Source of the DNA: Bowmanella denitrificans
GTDB lineage: Bacteria; Pseudomonadota; Gammaproteobacteria; Enterobacterales; Alteromonadaceae
Length of the DNA stretch: 64,000 bases
Assembly: GCF_039522935.1 (NCBI RefSeq)
Contig: NZ_BAAAEI010000001.1
Span: forward strand, 252,755-316,754
Direction of reading: 5' to 3'
Part shown: positions 40,296 to 49,523 of the stretch, one piece after another
How positions within the stretch are numbered: the stretch's first letter is position 1
How the letters are laid out: the number at the start of each line of letters is the position of its first letter
Notes under the pieces: model-generated
What the model saw: the letters and a program-made list of their open reading frames with translations, nothing else
What the model was told of the DNA's origin: nothing
The model's database searches: none
Program-made: the position numbers and the translations under genes

Positions 40296-43175
40296 ATGAC
40301 TTGCAGAGCTGATAATCCTAGCGGCCGGTTTTTAGCCTTAACCGGGTTATTGCACAAACACAGTATCACCAACCCTATGCAGCGAGCCTGCATACTGGCC
40401 GCGATGCTGTTACCACCACCAGCCCTGTCACAAGAAACGCCTGAGTCTGGCGCAGAATCGCAACAAATAGAACGTATCAGCATCACCGGCTCACACCTGC
40501 GTCGGCGCGGCGCCGATGCGCCCATTCCCACTACCGTGCTTGGGGCTGACTATATCGACAAAAAAGGCATCACCAGTATCGGCGATATGATGATCGAGTT
40601 ACCCGCCATCAATGCTGGCATTAATGGCCAGAATAACAATCTGAACATGGGCAATGCCGGTTTAAATCTGTTAAACCTGCGCGCCCTTGGTTATACCCGT
40701 ACGCTGGTGTTGGTCAATGGCCGTCGGCATGTGGGTAGTCAGGCCGGAAATACAGCGGTAGATGTTTCGACCTTATCCCCAGCCCTGATAGAGCGGGTGG
40801 AAACCATTACCGGTGGTGCATCGGCGGTATACGGTGCAGACGCGGTGTCCGGGGTGGTGAACTTTATCACCAAACAGCAAATGGACGGCCTGCAACTGGA
40901 CGGTCAGATAGGCGCAGCCGAGCATGGTGCCGCTGAAGATATGAGTGTCAGCATTACCGCCGGTAGCGGCTTTAACCAGGATAAAGGCCAGTTGCTTCTG
41001 CATCTGAACTACGCCAAAAACAATGGCCACCTGGCCAGCGATCGTGACTTTTCAAAAACTAACCTGACCTTTCAGGATACCGATAACGACGGTGTGTTTG
41101 AGGCATATAACGACAACGTTATCCGCGTGCAAGGTCCCACCGGCGTCACCATTGGGCCAGTACCCGGTGGCCTGGTAGCCTGGACCCGTGATGGCAACTT
41201 CACTGATCCCAGTGGCAATCCTATTTTCGGCTTTGCCAGCCAACAGGGCGGCATTGGCCTGCGCACTGCTGATTACGCGCAGCCGCGCCCGGCCACCCAG
41301 CGAGTCATCTTTAATGGCCGCATGGATTACGCCTTGTCACCCAGCATGTACAGTTTTTTTGATGCCAAATACGCTCTCACCCGAGCCGAGATCCATGGGC
41401 AACCTGCGTATTTCGCCTCCTTTGGTAACTTTGCCAGACCGGCAGATATCTATATCGATAATCCTTATCTGCACCCGGATGTGGTGGCCTATATGCAATC
41501 CCAGGGCTTAGCCAGTCTGCGGGTGGAAAAAGCCAGTGAAGAACTGGGTCTGATCGATTTTGATAATCGCCGCCATGTACTGCAGTTGGTTACCTGTCTG
41601 GAAGGGGACATCGGCGATGACTGGAACTGGTCGGTTGCTTATCAGTATGGTCGCAGTGAAGGCGATGAAGACGGCCTGGATCGCGATGAAGCACGCGCCC
41701 AACAAGCCATCGATGTGATTCGTGACGAGCAGGGGGTGATTCGCTGTCGCGACCAAAGTAACGGCTGCGCACCAATGAACTTGTTTGGCCGCCAAACCCT
41801 GTCAGAGGATGTCATCGGCTTTATGATGTTCCGGGATACCGACAAAAATACCCTGACTCAAAAAGTGTTTAGCGCGCGAATCAGCGGCGAAGCCTTTACC
41901 CTGCCTGCCGGTCGCCTCGGCCTGGCGGCAGGCCTGGAGTATCGCCAGGAACATAGCGAGTTCAGCCCGTCGCAAGCCCACCAGCTGGGCAGTACCTATC
42001 GCACCAACTCAGGCGCCTTGCTAGCCAGCCGCGGTGAATACGATGTAAAGGAGGCGTATATTGAAACCCTGGTGCCCCTGCTACAAGACAAGCCCTGGGC
42101 CAATCAGTTAAGCCTGGAGGCGGCGCTGCGGCGTTCGGATTATTCCCTGGCTGGCACCTCTTCGGCTTGGAAGCTGGGATTGAGCTGGGAACCGGTGCAG
42201 GATCTTAAGTTACGCTTCAATCGTTCAAAGTCAGTGCGCGCCGCCAATATTGCCGAAATGTTCCAGCCACAGCAGCCGGGCTTTGCCTTTGTGGAAGATC
42301 CCTGCCATTTCGAAAACCTTACATTGGGCGCAAGTCCGGCTAATCGGCAGGCCAATTGTCTGGCCCTGGGCTTAAGCACAGACTTTCAATCAGAAGCCGA
42401 AACCTCGGTACGTACGGTGCTGACCTCCGGCAGTCGGGACTTAACGCCAGAAACCGCGCTGACCACCACCCTGGGGCTGGTCTACACCCCATCCTGGCTA
42501 AACAACCTGACTCTATCCGTAGACAACTGGGAGATTAACATTGCAGATGCCATTCAGGCATTCAGCGCCAACAATATCCTGAATAACTGTGTGGATCTGT
42601 CCTCAGTGGATAACGAGTTTTGTCGGCTGGTCAGCCGCGACGCCGAAGGGCAAATTAGCAACATCAGCGTCAAGCAAATCAATATTGCCAATTTTAACGC
42701 GGCAGGACTGGACCTGGAGGCGCACTATCAGTGGCAATGGGGCGACGGACAAATGGCACTGAATGTGCTAGCCACCTATTTACGCAACAAGGATTATTAC
42801 GAAACCCCACAAGCCCAGGTACCACTGCGTCAGGCCGGTAATCTGGAAAATCCCCAATGGCAGGGTATGGCCATGCTTTCATATCAGACAGGTGCCTGGA
42901 ATCTGAGCCTGCACAGCCGCTATGTTGGTTCGTCACAAGTGGATGCGGCAGAACAAAACCCCAGCTACCACCGCCAGATCCCAAGCTATTTGTTGCATTC
43001 AATGCAGCTCGGCTATCAATTCCAATCAGACCTGCAACTTTACCTGGGAATCAATAATCTGCTGGATGAAGAACCCCCGCGCCGCGCCGAAGTGTATTCC
43101 GGACAGGGCGTGGCTGGCAGTTTTTATGATACGGTTGGCCGTTTTGCCTACCTTGGTGCCAGATATCAGTTCTGA
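40296..43175 (+). CDS. TonB-dependent outer-membrane receptor (large)
   Basis: Up to 959 residues. A likely signal peptide (MQRACILAAMLLPPPALSQE) begins at residue 28, so the start may be ATG 40377. TonB box-like ERISITGSHLRRRG, plug domain with TLVLVNGRRHVGSQAGNTAVD and GGASAVYGADAVSGVVNFITK, and a barrel ending VGRFAYLGARYQF. The plug type (DVSTLSPALIERVE) is that of large Alteromonad/Xanthomonad receptors for organic substrates. It lies downstream of, and in the same direction as, the MarR gene but after 113 bases; joint control with tyrosine catabolism is possible but no operator was seen at this start. Confidence 0.88.
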   Translation: MTCRADNPSGRFLALTGLLHKHSITNPMQRACILAAMLLPPPALSQETPESGAESQQIERISITGSHLRRRGADAPIPTTVLGADYIDKKGITSIGDMMIELPAINAGINGQNNNLNMGNAGLNLLNLRALGYTRTLVLVNGRRHVGSQAGNTAVDVSTLSPALIERVETITGGASAVYGADAVSGVVNFITKQQMDGLQLDGQIGAAEHGAAEDMSVSITAGSGFNQDKGQLLLHLNYAKNNGHLASDRDFSKTNLTFQDTDNDGVFEAYNDNVIRVQGPTGVTIGPVPGGLVAWTRDGNFTDPSGNPIFGFASQQGGIGLRTADYAQPRPATQRVIFNGRMDYALSPSMYSFFDAKYALTRAEIHGQPAYFASFGNFARPADIYIDNPYLHPDVVAYMQSQGLASLRVEKASEELGLIDFDNRRHVLQLVTCLEGDIGDDWNWSVAYQYGRSEGDEDGLDRDEARAQQAIDVIRDEQGVIRCRDQSNGCAPMNLFGRQTLSEDVIGFMMFRDTDKNTLTQKVFSARISGEAFTLPAGRLGLAAGLEYRQEHSEFSPSQAHQLGSTYRTNSGALLASRGEYDVKEAYIETLVPLLQDKPWANQLSLEAALRRSDYSLAGTSSAWKLGLSWEPVQDLKLRFNRSKSVRAANIAEMFQPQQPGFAFVEDPCHFENLTLGASPANRQANCLALGLSTDFQSEAETSVRTVLTSGSRDLTPETALTTTLGLVYTPSWLNNLTLSVDNWEINIADAIQAFSANNILNNCVDLSSVDNEFCRLVSRDAEGQISNISVKQINIANFNAAGLDLEAHYQWQWGDGQMALNVLATYLRNKDYYETPQAQVPLRQAGNLENPQWQGMAMLSYQTGAWNLSLHSRYVGSSQVDAAEQNPSYHRQIPSYLLHSMQLGYQFQSDLQLYLGINNLLDEEPPRRAEVYSGQGVAGSFYDTVGRFAYLGARYQF

Positions 43176-43266
43176 TACTGAGCTGCCAACGCCTTATTGC
43201 CTGTGACTATACAAATTGAAATAACCTGCGCCGCTCATAAGCCTATATATTAAGACGGCAATATCA

Positions 43267-43710
43267 TTGCGGTGGACTGAAACCTTGGGCAACAAAGCTT
43301 ATTTTTATCGTAAAATGCTGTGGGCAAAACAATATATGGACCAGCATTTCGCCGAAGAGCTGGACATAGCACAGGTAGCCAATCAGGCCTGCTTCAGTAA
43401 ATTCGACTTTATCCGCCAGTTCAAAAAAACCTATCACAGAACACCTTATCAATACCTGAAATTTATCCGGCTACACCGGGCCGCCATACTGCTTAGAAGC
43501 GGACAATATTCCGTGCAGGAGGTGTGCTTTCAGGTAGGTTACACCAGCCTTTCCTCATTCAGCGGCTTATTTAAATCCGCTTATGATCAGTCACCCAATA
43601 AGTATCTGCAGGCCCACAAAGCAAGAGCCAGACAGCAGGCTATAGGGCCTTCTTGCGTTATCCCGGCTTGTTTTGCCACTTTGCAGAGTTGCATAAAACA
43701 GCAATTCTGA
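43267..43710 (+). CDS. Short AraC-type DNA-binding protein
   Basis: Up to 147 residues, consisting almost only of the double helix-turn-helix of AraC/XylS proteins: EELDIAQVANQACFSKFDFI, RQFKKTYHRTPYQYLKFIRL and VQEVCFQVGYTSLSSFSGLF, SPNKYLQ. There is no ligand domain, so it resembles MarA/SoxS-like stand-alone activators, whose level rather than ligand sets activity. The start is uncertain: TTG 43267 and 43285, or ATG 43315. The small VOC gene follows directly and may be its target. Confidence 0.75.
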   Translation: MRWTETLGNKAYFYRKMLWAKQYMDQHFAEELDIAQVANQACFSKFDFIRQFKKTYHRTPYQYLKFIRLHRAAILLRSGQYSVQEVCFQVGYTSLSSFSGLFKSAYDQSPNKYLQAHKARARQQAIGPSCVIPACFATLQSCIKQQF

Positions 43711-43769
43711 AGAAAAAACCTCCGGGTATTTTTCCTATGATAGGGGTTCAGGCAAACCAGGAGCAACGC

Positions 43770-44129
43770 ATGAAACCCCAATTTACACCCGGCAATAACA
43801 TGGCCATGAAAATACCCAGCCATGAATATCAGGCTACGCTGGCTTTCTATCGTGAGGTGCTGGCCTTAACTGAAATAACCAGCCCGGAGCCCGGCTCAAC
43901 GCCCAGGTTTGCGTTTGGCGATAAAACCTTATGGCTGGACAACGTCGCGACCTTAAGTCAGGCGGAAATCTGGCTGGAAATTGTCACCGATAATCCGCAG
44001 GCGGCGGCGGAGTATTTCAACAAAGCAGGAATTCAGCGCTGCGATGATATCGAGCCGTTACCGGCAGACTTTAAGGGCTTTTGGATCACCAGTCCCAGTA
44101 ACATCATCCATCTGCTTTCCAGCCAATAG
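43770..44129 (+). CDS. Small VOC-family protein
   Basis: 119 residues: MKIPSHEYQATLAFYREVLAL opens a glyoxalase-type beta-alpha-beta module and WLDNVATLSQAEIWLEIVTD continues it; the end reads FWITSPSNIIHLLSSQ. The usual metal ligands are mostly absent (HEYQ and IIHLL may be remnants), so it may bind rather than transform a ligand, as bleomycin-type resistance proteins do. AGGAG seven bases before ATG 43770 fixes the start. It follows the AraC gene and converges on the helicase gene. Confidence 0.7.
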   Translation: MKPQFTPGNNMAMKIPSHEYQATLAFYREVLALTEITSPEPGSTPRFAFGDKTLWLDNVATLSQAEIWLEIVTDNPQAAAEYFNKAGIQRCDDIEPLPADFKGFWITSPSNIIHLLSSQ

Positions 44130-44156
44130 CGATATGACAGTAGGGCGGGACTGGCC

Positions 44157-46607
44157 CTATTGTCCCGCCAGGGCCAGTCGAATGTCTTCCCAGCTCACCT
44201 CATCCCCCAGTGCCGTTTTGACGGCTTTCAGGCTGTTGTCCTGCTGAGCAGCGGCGGCTTGACGAATGGCCTCAATACGTTCTGCTGGCAGTAACTCCTG
44301 CACCTCAATCTCACCGGACTGAATAAAGTGGCATAAGTGATTGGCCACCGTTCCAGGCACCAGGCCGCGCTGCTCGGCAATCTGTGCCAGGTTTAAGCCC
44401 TGGCGGTAAAGATCCAGGGTGATATCGCGAGTGCTGCGCTTTTCGGTGACATCTTCTGTGCTGTTTTCCTGGCCGGATGATATAGCGGCTGCGCTGTCGA
44501 CGCTGGATAAGGGTGCAGGATCGGTCTCCAGCCCCTGCTCAGCGCAGTATTCGGTCACCAGCTTAAGTAAATCCTCGCCATATTTTTCCACCGTGCTGGG
44601 GCCGACTTTATGCACTTTTAATAACGTCTGGCGACTGCCCGGCAAATGCTTGGCAATTTGCAACAGGACTTGCTGATGAGCAATGCGGTAAGCGGGTACC
44701 TGCTGGTGTTCGGCCTGCCCACTGCGCCAGTCCCGTAAGCGCTGAAACAGCGCCGGGTGCGCCAGGTCATCGATGCTCAGTTCTTCTGCCGGGGGGCTTT
44801 TCACTGCAGCGCTTTTACTTTCCTGAATCCCCGCTTTGGCCAGGGCTTGTAACCAGATGGCCAGATTGAACCCGGCTGCGCTGCAAGCCACAATGGCCTG
44901 CTTCTCGGCCAAAACCCTATCCAGTCGTTCCAGGGCCTTTTTAATCTGCTTGTTAAGCTGTTTGTTGTCGGTGGCATAGTGAAATGCAGCTCGCCAAGTT
45001 ATCAGTTCAGTCAGGGCCTGACTGAAATAGCCGCTGGCTTTGCTGACCCGCTCCTGTACCGAACGATCCTGCTCAGGCAGCGATGCACTAGCAAACAGGC
45101 TGTGTAACTGGCGCTGGAACTTCGTTGCCACTGCGACCACGTTATTCTGGATGGCCTGCTTTAATTCAGGCAAAGCTGCACTGTTATGGCTTTGCACCCT
45201 GTCCCCGCCATCCGCCAATTCCCTTTCCAGCCGGTTTAGCGCAAACCCCAACCCACTAAAATCAAAACTTTCCAGCAACAGTCCTTGCTGATACTCACCT
45301 TTGGCCTGCTCCAGCATGGCTGCATCCGGCGCCGGACAATGCTGGCTGAAATGTATAATCAGCTCGTCACAACGCACGGCCTGGGGACGCAGTGGGCTTT
45401 GCAACACCAGTCCATCCAATTGGCGACAACGACTTAGCGCCACATAAATCTGCCCGTGGGAAAAGGCTGCCTGACCGTCGATTATGGCCTTGTCGAAGGT
45501 CAGCCCCTGGCTCTTATGAATGGTAATTGCCCAGGCCAGGCGCAGCGGTATCTGACTGAAACTGCCGATGACGTCCTCGCTAATCTGCTGTTCACCGTCC
45601 AATCCATATTTGATGTTTTCCCAGGTGGCCGCTTCTACCTCAATGGGTTCAGGCTCGTCCGCACATTGCACCCAGACCTTGTCGGCCTGTACACGGCTGA
45701 CCACCCCGCGTTTGCCGTTAAAATAGCGCCGCAGCTCACCCTGGTCATTGCGGATAAACATCACCTGAGCGCCAACTTTCAGTGCCAGTTGCGCGGCGGC
45801 CGGATAGCTTTGCTCAGGGTAATCACCGTTAACCCGCGCCTCGAAATATTGAAGTTCGCCAGGCAGCGCCGCCAGTTTGCTGTTATTCAGCTTGTCCGCG
45901 CTGTGGTTATGGGTACTCAGCACAATATAATCGTCATCATGAAAATCCGGCTGATAGCGCCGGTTCAAGGCGTCAAGCGCCTGGTCATCCAACTGGTTAT
46001 TGCGCACCTGATTCAGCAGACTGATAAAGGCCGGGTCGGACTGACGGTAGACCTGCTGCAGCTCAACCTGCACCCACTGGCTTTGCGCCAGGGCCTGGCT
46101 GGCAAAAAAGTAAGGGTTGGCATAATGCTGTTGCAGCAGTTGCCAGTCGCTATCTTTCACCACCGGCGGCAACTGGTATAAATCGCCAATCAGCAGCAAC
46201 TGCACGCCACCAAAGGGCTTGTTGCGGTCGCGAAAACGCCTTAGCACCGCATCCACGGCGTCCAGCATATCGGCCCGCACCATACTGATCTCGTCAATCA
46301 CCAACAAGTGCAGGCTGCGGATAATATTGATCTTTTCTTTGCTGAAACGGTTATGTTCAGCCTGTCTGGTACCAGGTATATAGGGCCCGAAGGGGAGCTG
46401 GAAAAACGAATGCAGTGTTACGCCGCCGGCATTAATGGCTGCCACACCGGTTGGCGCGGTGACCATCATGCGTTTAGGACTATGCGCCTTCAGGTCACGC
46501 AGGAAGGTGGTTTTGCCGGTACCAGCCTTACCGGTCAGAAACACATGTACGCCGGTTTGTTCCACCAGCGTTCTGGCTGTGTGCAATTGGGGATTGGGGT
46601 TGGTCAT
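44157..46607 (-). CDS. PIF1-like superfamily 1B helicase with HRDC and helix-turn-helix C-terminus
   Basis: About 816 residues. Walker A LTGKAGTGKTTF (26-33), TAPTGVAAINAGGVTLHSFF, Walker B VIDEISMV (105-108) and GDLYQLPPV (141-148), then later WAITIHKSQGLTFDKAIID and VALSRCRQLDGL: the PIF1/RecD-like core. After about residue 620 follow an HRDC-like domain (RLRDWRSGQAEHQQVPAYR, LLKVHKVGPSTVEKYG) and a helix-turn-helix_40 module (TLDLYRQGLNLAQIAEQRGL, VPGTVANHLCHFI). Related bacterial proteins have this composition; they probably unwind structured DNA during repair or replication. ATG 46607 has AGGGA upstream; the frame is open to 46637. Confidence 0.85.
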   Translation of the reverse strand: MTNPNPQLHTARTLVEQTGVHVFLTGKAGTGKTTFLRDLKAHSPKRMMVTAPTGVAAINAGGVTLHSFFQLPFGPYIPGTRQAEHNRFSKEKINIIRSLHLLVIDEISMVRADMLDAVDAVLRRFRDRNKPFGGVQLLLIGDLYQLPPVVKDSDWQLLQQHYANPYFFASQALAQSQWVQVELQQVYRQSDPAFISLLNQVRNNQLDDQALDALNRRYQPDFHDDDYIVLSTHNHSADKLNNSKLAALPGELQYFEARVNGDYPEQSYPAAAQLALKVGAQVMFIRNDQGELRRYFNGKRGVVSRVQADKVWVQCADEPEPIEVEAATWENIKYGLDGEQQISEDVIGSFSQIPLRLAWAITIHKSQGLTFDKAIIDGQAAFSHGQIYVALSRCRQLDGLVLQSPLRPQAVRCDELIIHFSQHCPAPDAAMLEQAKGEYQQGLLLESFDFSGLGFALNRLERELADGGDRVQSHNSAALPELKQAIQNNVVAVATKFQRQLHSLFASASLPEQDRSVQERVSKASGYFSQALTELITWRAAFHYATDNKQLNKQIKKALERLDRVLAEKQAIVACSAAGFNLAIWLQALAKAGIQESKSAAVKSPPAEELSIDDLAHPALFQRLRDWRSGQAEHQQVPAYRIAHQQVLLQIAKHLPGSRQTLLKVHKVGPSTVEKYGEDLLKLVTEYCAEQGLETDPAPLSSVDSAAAISSGQENSTEDVTEKRSTRDITLDLYRQGLNLAQIAEQRGLVPGTVANHLCHFIQSGEIEVQELLPAERIEAIRQAAAAQQDNSLKAVKTALGDEVSWEDIRLALAGQ

Positions 46608-46824
46608 ATTATCCCTGCCTGGATTCTGAAGTGCCATCCTATCATTAATTTAGAACAGCCTGGGCCAAGGTCCAGTCGAGAGTACCTATTGCTCTTTAAT
46701 ATATTTGATTCAGCCAACCTATTGCATCAATCAGTTTTCTTCATAACCAACCATCTGGTGTACCGATAAAAGCCACCTATAGTTACCCAGGGCAAAAACA
46801 ACCTGATAACAAAAGGACACTATT

Positions 46825-49050
46825 ATGCTGAGCAAACCCCTTCCCCTGTTCTCCGCCGCAGCTCTGGCCGTCACCCTGGCACTGTCTGCCGGTCAGGTGG
46901 CCGCGGATCCCATGGCTAAATCCAACCAGTTCTGGTGGCCAGAAAAACTCGACCTGGCGCCGCTGCGCCAGCACGCAGCAAAGTCTGATCCCCTCGGTGA
47001 TAATTTTGATTATGCCGCAGCTTTTAAGCAGTTGGATTTGCAAGCGCTGAAAGCGGAAATTCAAGCCTTAATGACTCAGTCTCAGGATTGGTGGCCGGCG
47101 GATTATGGCCATTATGGTCCGTTTTTTATTCGCATGGCCTGGCATAGCGCCGGCACCTACCGAGTCGCAGATGGACGTGGCGGCGCAGGCGGCGGTCAGC
47201 AACGCTTTGAGCCGTTAAATTCCTGGCCGGACAATGTCAGTCTGGACAAGGCCCGACGCCTGCTGTGGCCAATAAAGCAAAAATACGGCCGCAGTATCTC
47301 CTGGGCCGACCTGATGGTGCTGACCGGCAACGTGGCGCTGGAGTCCATGGGCTTTAAAACCTTCGGTTTTGCCGGAGGCCGTGAAGACGACTGGGAAGCG
47401 GATATTGTTTACTGGGGTCCCGAGCAGAAATGGCTGGACGATAAGCGCTACCATGGCGATCGCAAGTTAGAAAAGCCGCTGGCAGCGGTGCAGATGGGCC
47501 TGATTTATGTCAATCCGGAAGGGCCTAATGGCAACCCCGACCCACTGCTGGCCGCCAAGGACATTCGCGAAACCTTTGGCCGCATGGCCATGAATGATGA
47601 AGAAACCGTGGCCCTGATAGCCGGAGGGCATACCTTTGGTAAAGCCCACGGTGCGCATAAACCGGAGGAATGCCTGGACGCGGAACCAGCCGCCGCAGGG
47701 TTAGAGCAACAGGGTTTTGGCTGGAAAAATAAATGCGGTAAAGGCAATGCCGAGGATACCATCACCAGTGGTTTGGAAGGTGCCTGGTCAGCCAACCCCA
47801 TTGCCTGGACCAGCCAGTATCTGGACAACCTGTTTGGCTTCGAATGGGTTAAAAGCAAAAGTCCGGCCGGTGCCACTCAGTGGGTGCCTAAGGATGGTCA
47901 GGGACAAGGCTTGGTGCCCGATGCCCATGATAAATCCAAACGCCATGCACCTATTATGTTTACCACCGATCTGGCCCTGAAATTTGACCCGGCGTACCGC
48001 AAAATTGCCGAACGTTTCCATAAAAACCCTGCCGAGTATCAACTGGCATTTTCCAAAGCCTGGTTCAAACTGACACACCGGGATATGGGCCCCAAGGTCC
48101 GTTATCTGGGCAATGAAGTCCCGGCTGAAGCCCTGATCTGGCAGGATCCTTTGCCCACAGCGGACTATCCCATGATCGACGACGGTGATGTGGCCAGCCT
48201 CAAAGCCGAGATCCTGAAATCCAAACTGAGCACAGCGGACTTGGTTCGCACCGCCTGGGCTGCAGCAGCGTCATTCCGGGCCACTGATTTACGCGGCGGA
48301 GCCAACGGTGCCAGATTGCGCCTGGCCCCACAAAAAGATTGGGCGGTTAACGACCCTAAATCTCTGGCCAAAGTCCTTAAACGCCTGGAAGAGATACAAA
48401 AAGACTTTAATCGCAAACATAAGGGCGGCAAGCAGGTCTCTCTGGCCGATCTGATTGTGCTGGGCGGCGCAGCCGCTATCGAACAGGCGGCTAAACAAGG
48501 CGGACACAGCGTAACAGTGCCGTTTAAACCCGGTCGCGTGGATGCCAGCCAGGCACAAACCGATGCCGACTCCTTTGCGGTGCTGGAGCCTAAAGCCGAC
48601 GCCTTCAGAAATTACTACAGCGCAGACAATCGTCTGCCGCCTACCGAAAGCCTGGTGGACAGAGCCAGTCTGCTCAATCTGAGCGTACCGGAAATGACTG
48701 TGTTACTGGGTGGCATGCGGGTATTAGGGGCCAACAGTGGCAACAGTCAGCACGGCGTGCTGACCGACAAGCCCGGGGTCTTAAGTAATGACTTTTTTGT
48801 CAACCTGCTGGACATGTCCACCCAATGGGCCAAGTCAGACAAAATGGAAGGCTTATACGAAGGATCAGACCGTAAAACCGGCAAAGCCCGTTGGACCGCC
48901 ACCCCGGTTGATTTGATTTTCGGCTCCCACTCCGAGTTAAGAGCGGTGGCCGAAGTCTATGCCAGCGACGATGCCAAGCAGAAGTTTGTGCAGGACTTTG
49001 TCGATGCCTGGGCAAAAGTCATGACGGCGGATCGTTTTGATCTAATGTAG
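46825..49050 (+). CDS. katG: Exported catalase-peroxidase
   Basis: A 741-residue bifunctional catalase-peroxidase. Distal residues Arg103, Trp106 and His107 are in FFIRMAWHSAGTYR; Tyr228 in LIYVNPEGPNGNPDP and Met254 in TFGRMAMNDEE complete the Trp-Tyr-Met adduct needed for catalase activity; the proximal heme ligand is His269 in AGGHTFGKAHGA. The second, heme-less domain is complete. Unlike most KatG enzymes it begins with a Sec signal (LPLFSAAALAVTLALSAGQVAADP), so it should work in the periplasm, like KatP/KatB types. AAAGGA lies nine bases before the ATG. No OxyR gene is adjacent. Confidence 0.95.
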   Translation: MLSKPLPLFSAAALAVTLALSAGQVAADPMAKSNQFWWPEKLDLAPLRQHAAKSDPLGDNFDYAAAFKQLDLQALKAEIQALMTQSQDWWPADYGHYGPFFIRMAWHSAGTYRVADGRGGAGGGQQRFEPLNSWPDNVSLDKARRLLWPIKQKYGRSISWADLMVLTGNVALESMGFKTFGFAGGREDDWEADIVYWGPEQKWLDDKRYHGDRKLEKPLAAVQMGLIYVNPEGPNGNPDPLLAAKDIRETFGRMAMNDEETVALIAGGHTFGKAHGAHKPEECLDAEPAAAGLEQQGFGWKNKCGKGNAEDTITSGLEGAWSANPIAWTSQYLDNLFGFEWVKSKSPAGATQWVPKDGQGQGLVPDAHDKSKRHAPIMFTTDLALKFDPAYRKIAERFHKNPAEYQLAFSKAWFKLTHRDMGPKVRYLGNEVPAEALIWQDPLPTADYPMIDDGDVASLKAEILKSKLSTADLVRTAWAAAASFRATDLRGGANGARLRLAPQKDWAVNDPKSLAKVLKRLEEIQKDFNRKHKGGKQVSLADLIVLGGAAAIEQAAKQGGHSVTVPFKPGRVDASQAQTDADSFAVLEPKADAFRNYYSADNRLPPTESLVDRASLLNLSVPEMTVLLGGMRVLGANSGNSQHGVLTDKPGVLSNDFFVNLLDMSTQWAKSDKMEGLYEGSDRKTGKARWTATPVDLIFGSHSELRAVAEVYASDDAKQKFVQDFVDAWAKVMTADRFDLM

Positions 49051-49057
49051 TATTCAG

Positions 49058-49081
49058 CAAGCGGCGCGATTGCGCCGCTTG
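49058..49081. terminator. Bidirectional terminator between katG and cueR
   Basis: CAAGCGGCGC - GATT - GCGCCGCTTG is a perfect 10-bp stem eight bases after the katG stop, followed by TTATCTGTT. The T-run is weak in both directions, but the hairpin lies between two convergent genes (katG and cueR). Confidence 0.7.
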
Positions 49082-49115
49082 TTATCTGTTGGAATGCCGA
49101 TATACCAGGCGATGG

Positions 49116-49523
49116 TCAGGTCTCCGGCCCAGCCAAAGAGTCCAGAATCGCGCAGTCCGGGTGACTGTCACCGCAGCACTGACTGGCCAGCTTCTGAAGC
49201 ACCCCATGGATCTGCTGTAACTCAGCGATTTTCTGGGCCACATCCTGTAGATGTTGTTCAGCAATCTGCTTCACTTCCCGGCTTTCTCTGCCAGGGTCGC
49301 GCCACAGATTCAGCAACGAGTGGATCTCTTCCAGCGAAAAGCCCAGTTGGCGGCCACGGCGGATAAAATGTAACTGGCGTAACTGCTGGGCATTATACAA
49401 ACGGTAACCGGATTCGGTACGCGGGGTTTTCTCCAATAATCCGGATTGTTCATAATGGCGGATCATTTTAGCCGACAGGCCACTGGCCTTCGCCGCCTCA
49501 CCAATGGTCAGTAACTTAGTCAT
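49116..49523 (-). CDS. cueR: Cu(I)-responsive MerR-family regulator
   Basis: A 135-residue MerR protein: TIGEAAKASGLSAKMIRHYE winged helix, SGLLEKTPRTESGYRLYN, a dimerisation helix and a C-terminal metal loop CCGDSHPDC (Cys117 or Cys116, and Cys124). The eight-residue spacing Cys116-Cys124 equals that of CueR (Cys112-Cys120), which senses Cu(I). The frame is open to 49646, but ATG 49523 starts the domain. It overlaps the copA stop by eight bases, so it is made from the copA transcript, an arrangement giving autoregulation. Confidence 0.9.
   Translation of the reverse strand: MTKLLTIGEAAKASGLSAKMIRHYEQSGLLEKTPRTESGYRLYNAQQLRQLHFIRRGRQLGFSLEEIHSLLNLWRDPGRESREVKQIAEQHLQDVAQKIAELQQIHGVLQKLASQCCGDSHPDCAILDSLAGPET

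Noticed and set aside
45456..46181. 241-codon open frame on the plus strand
   Set aside because: Antisense to the PIF1-like helicase core, whose motifs are unmistakable in the other strand.
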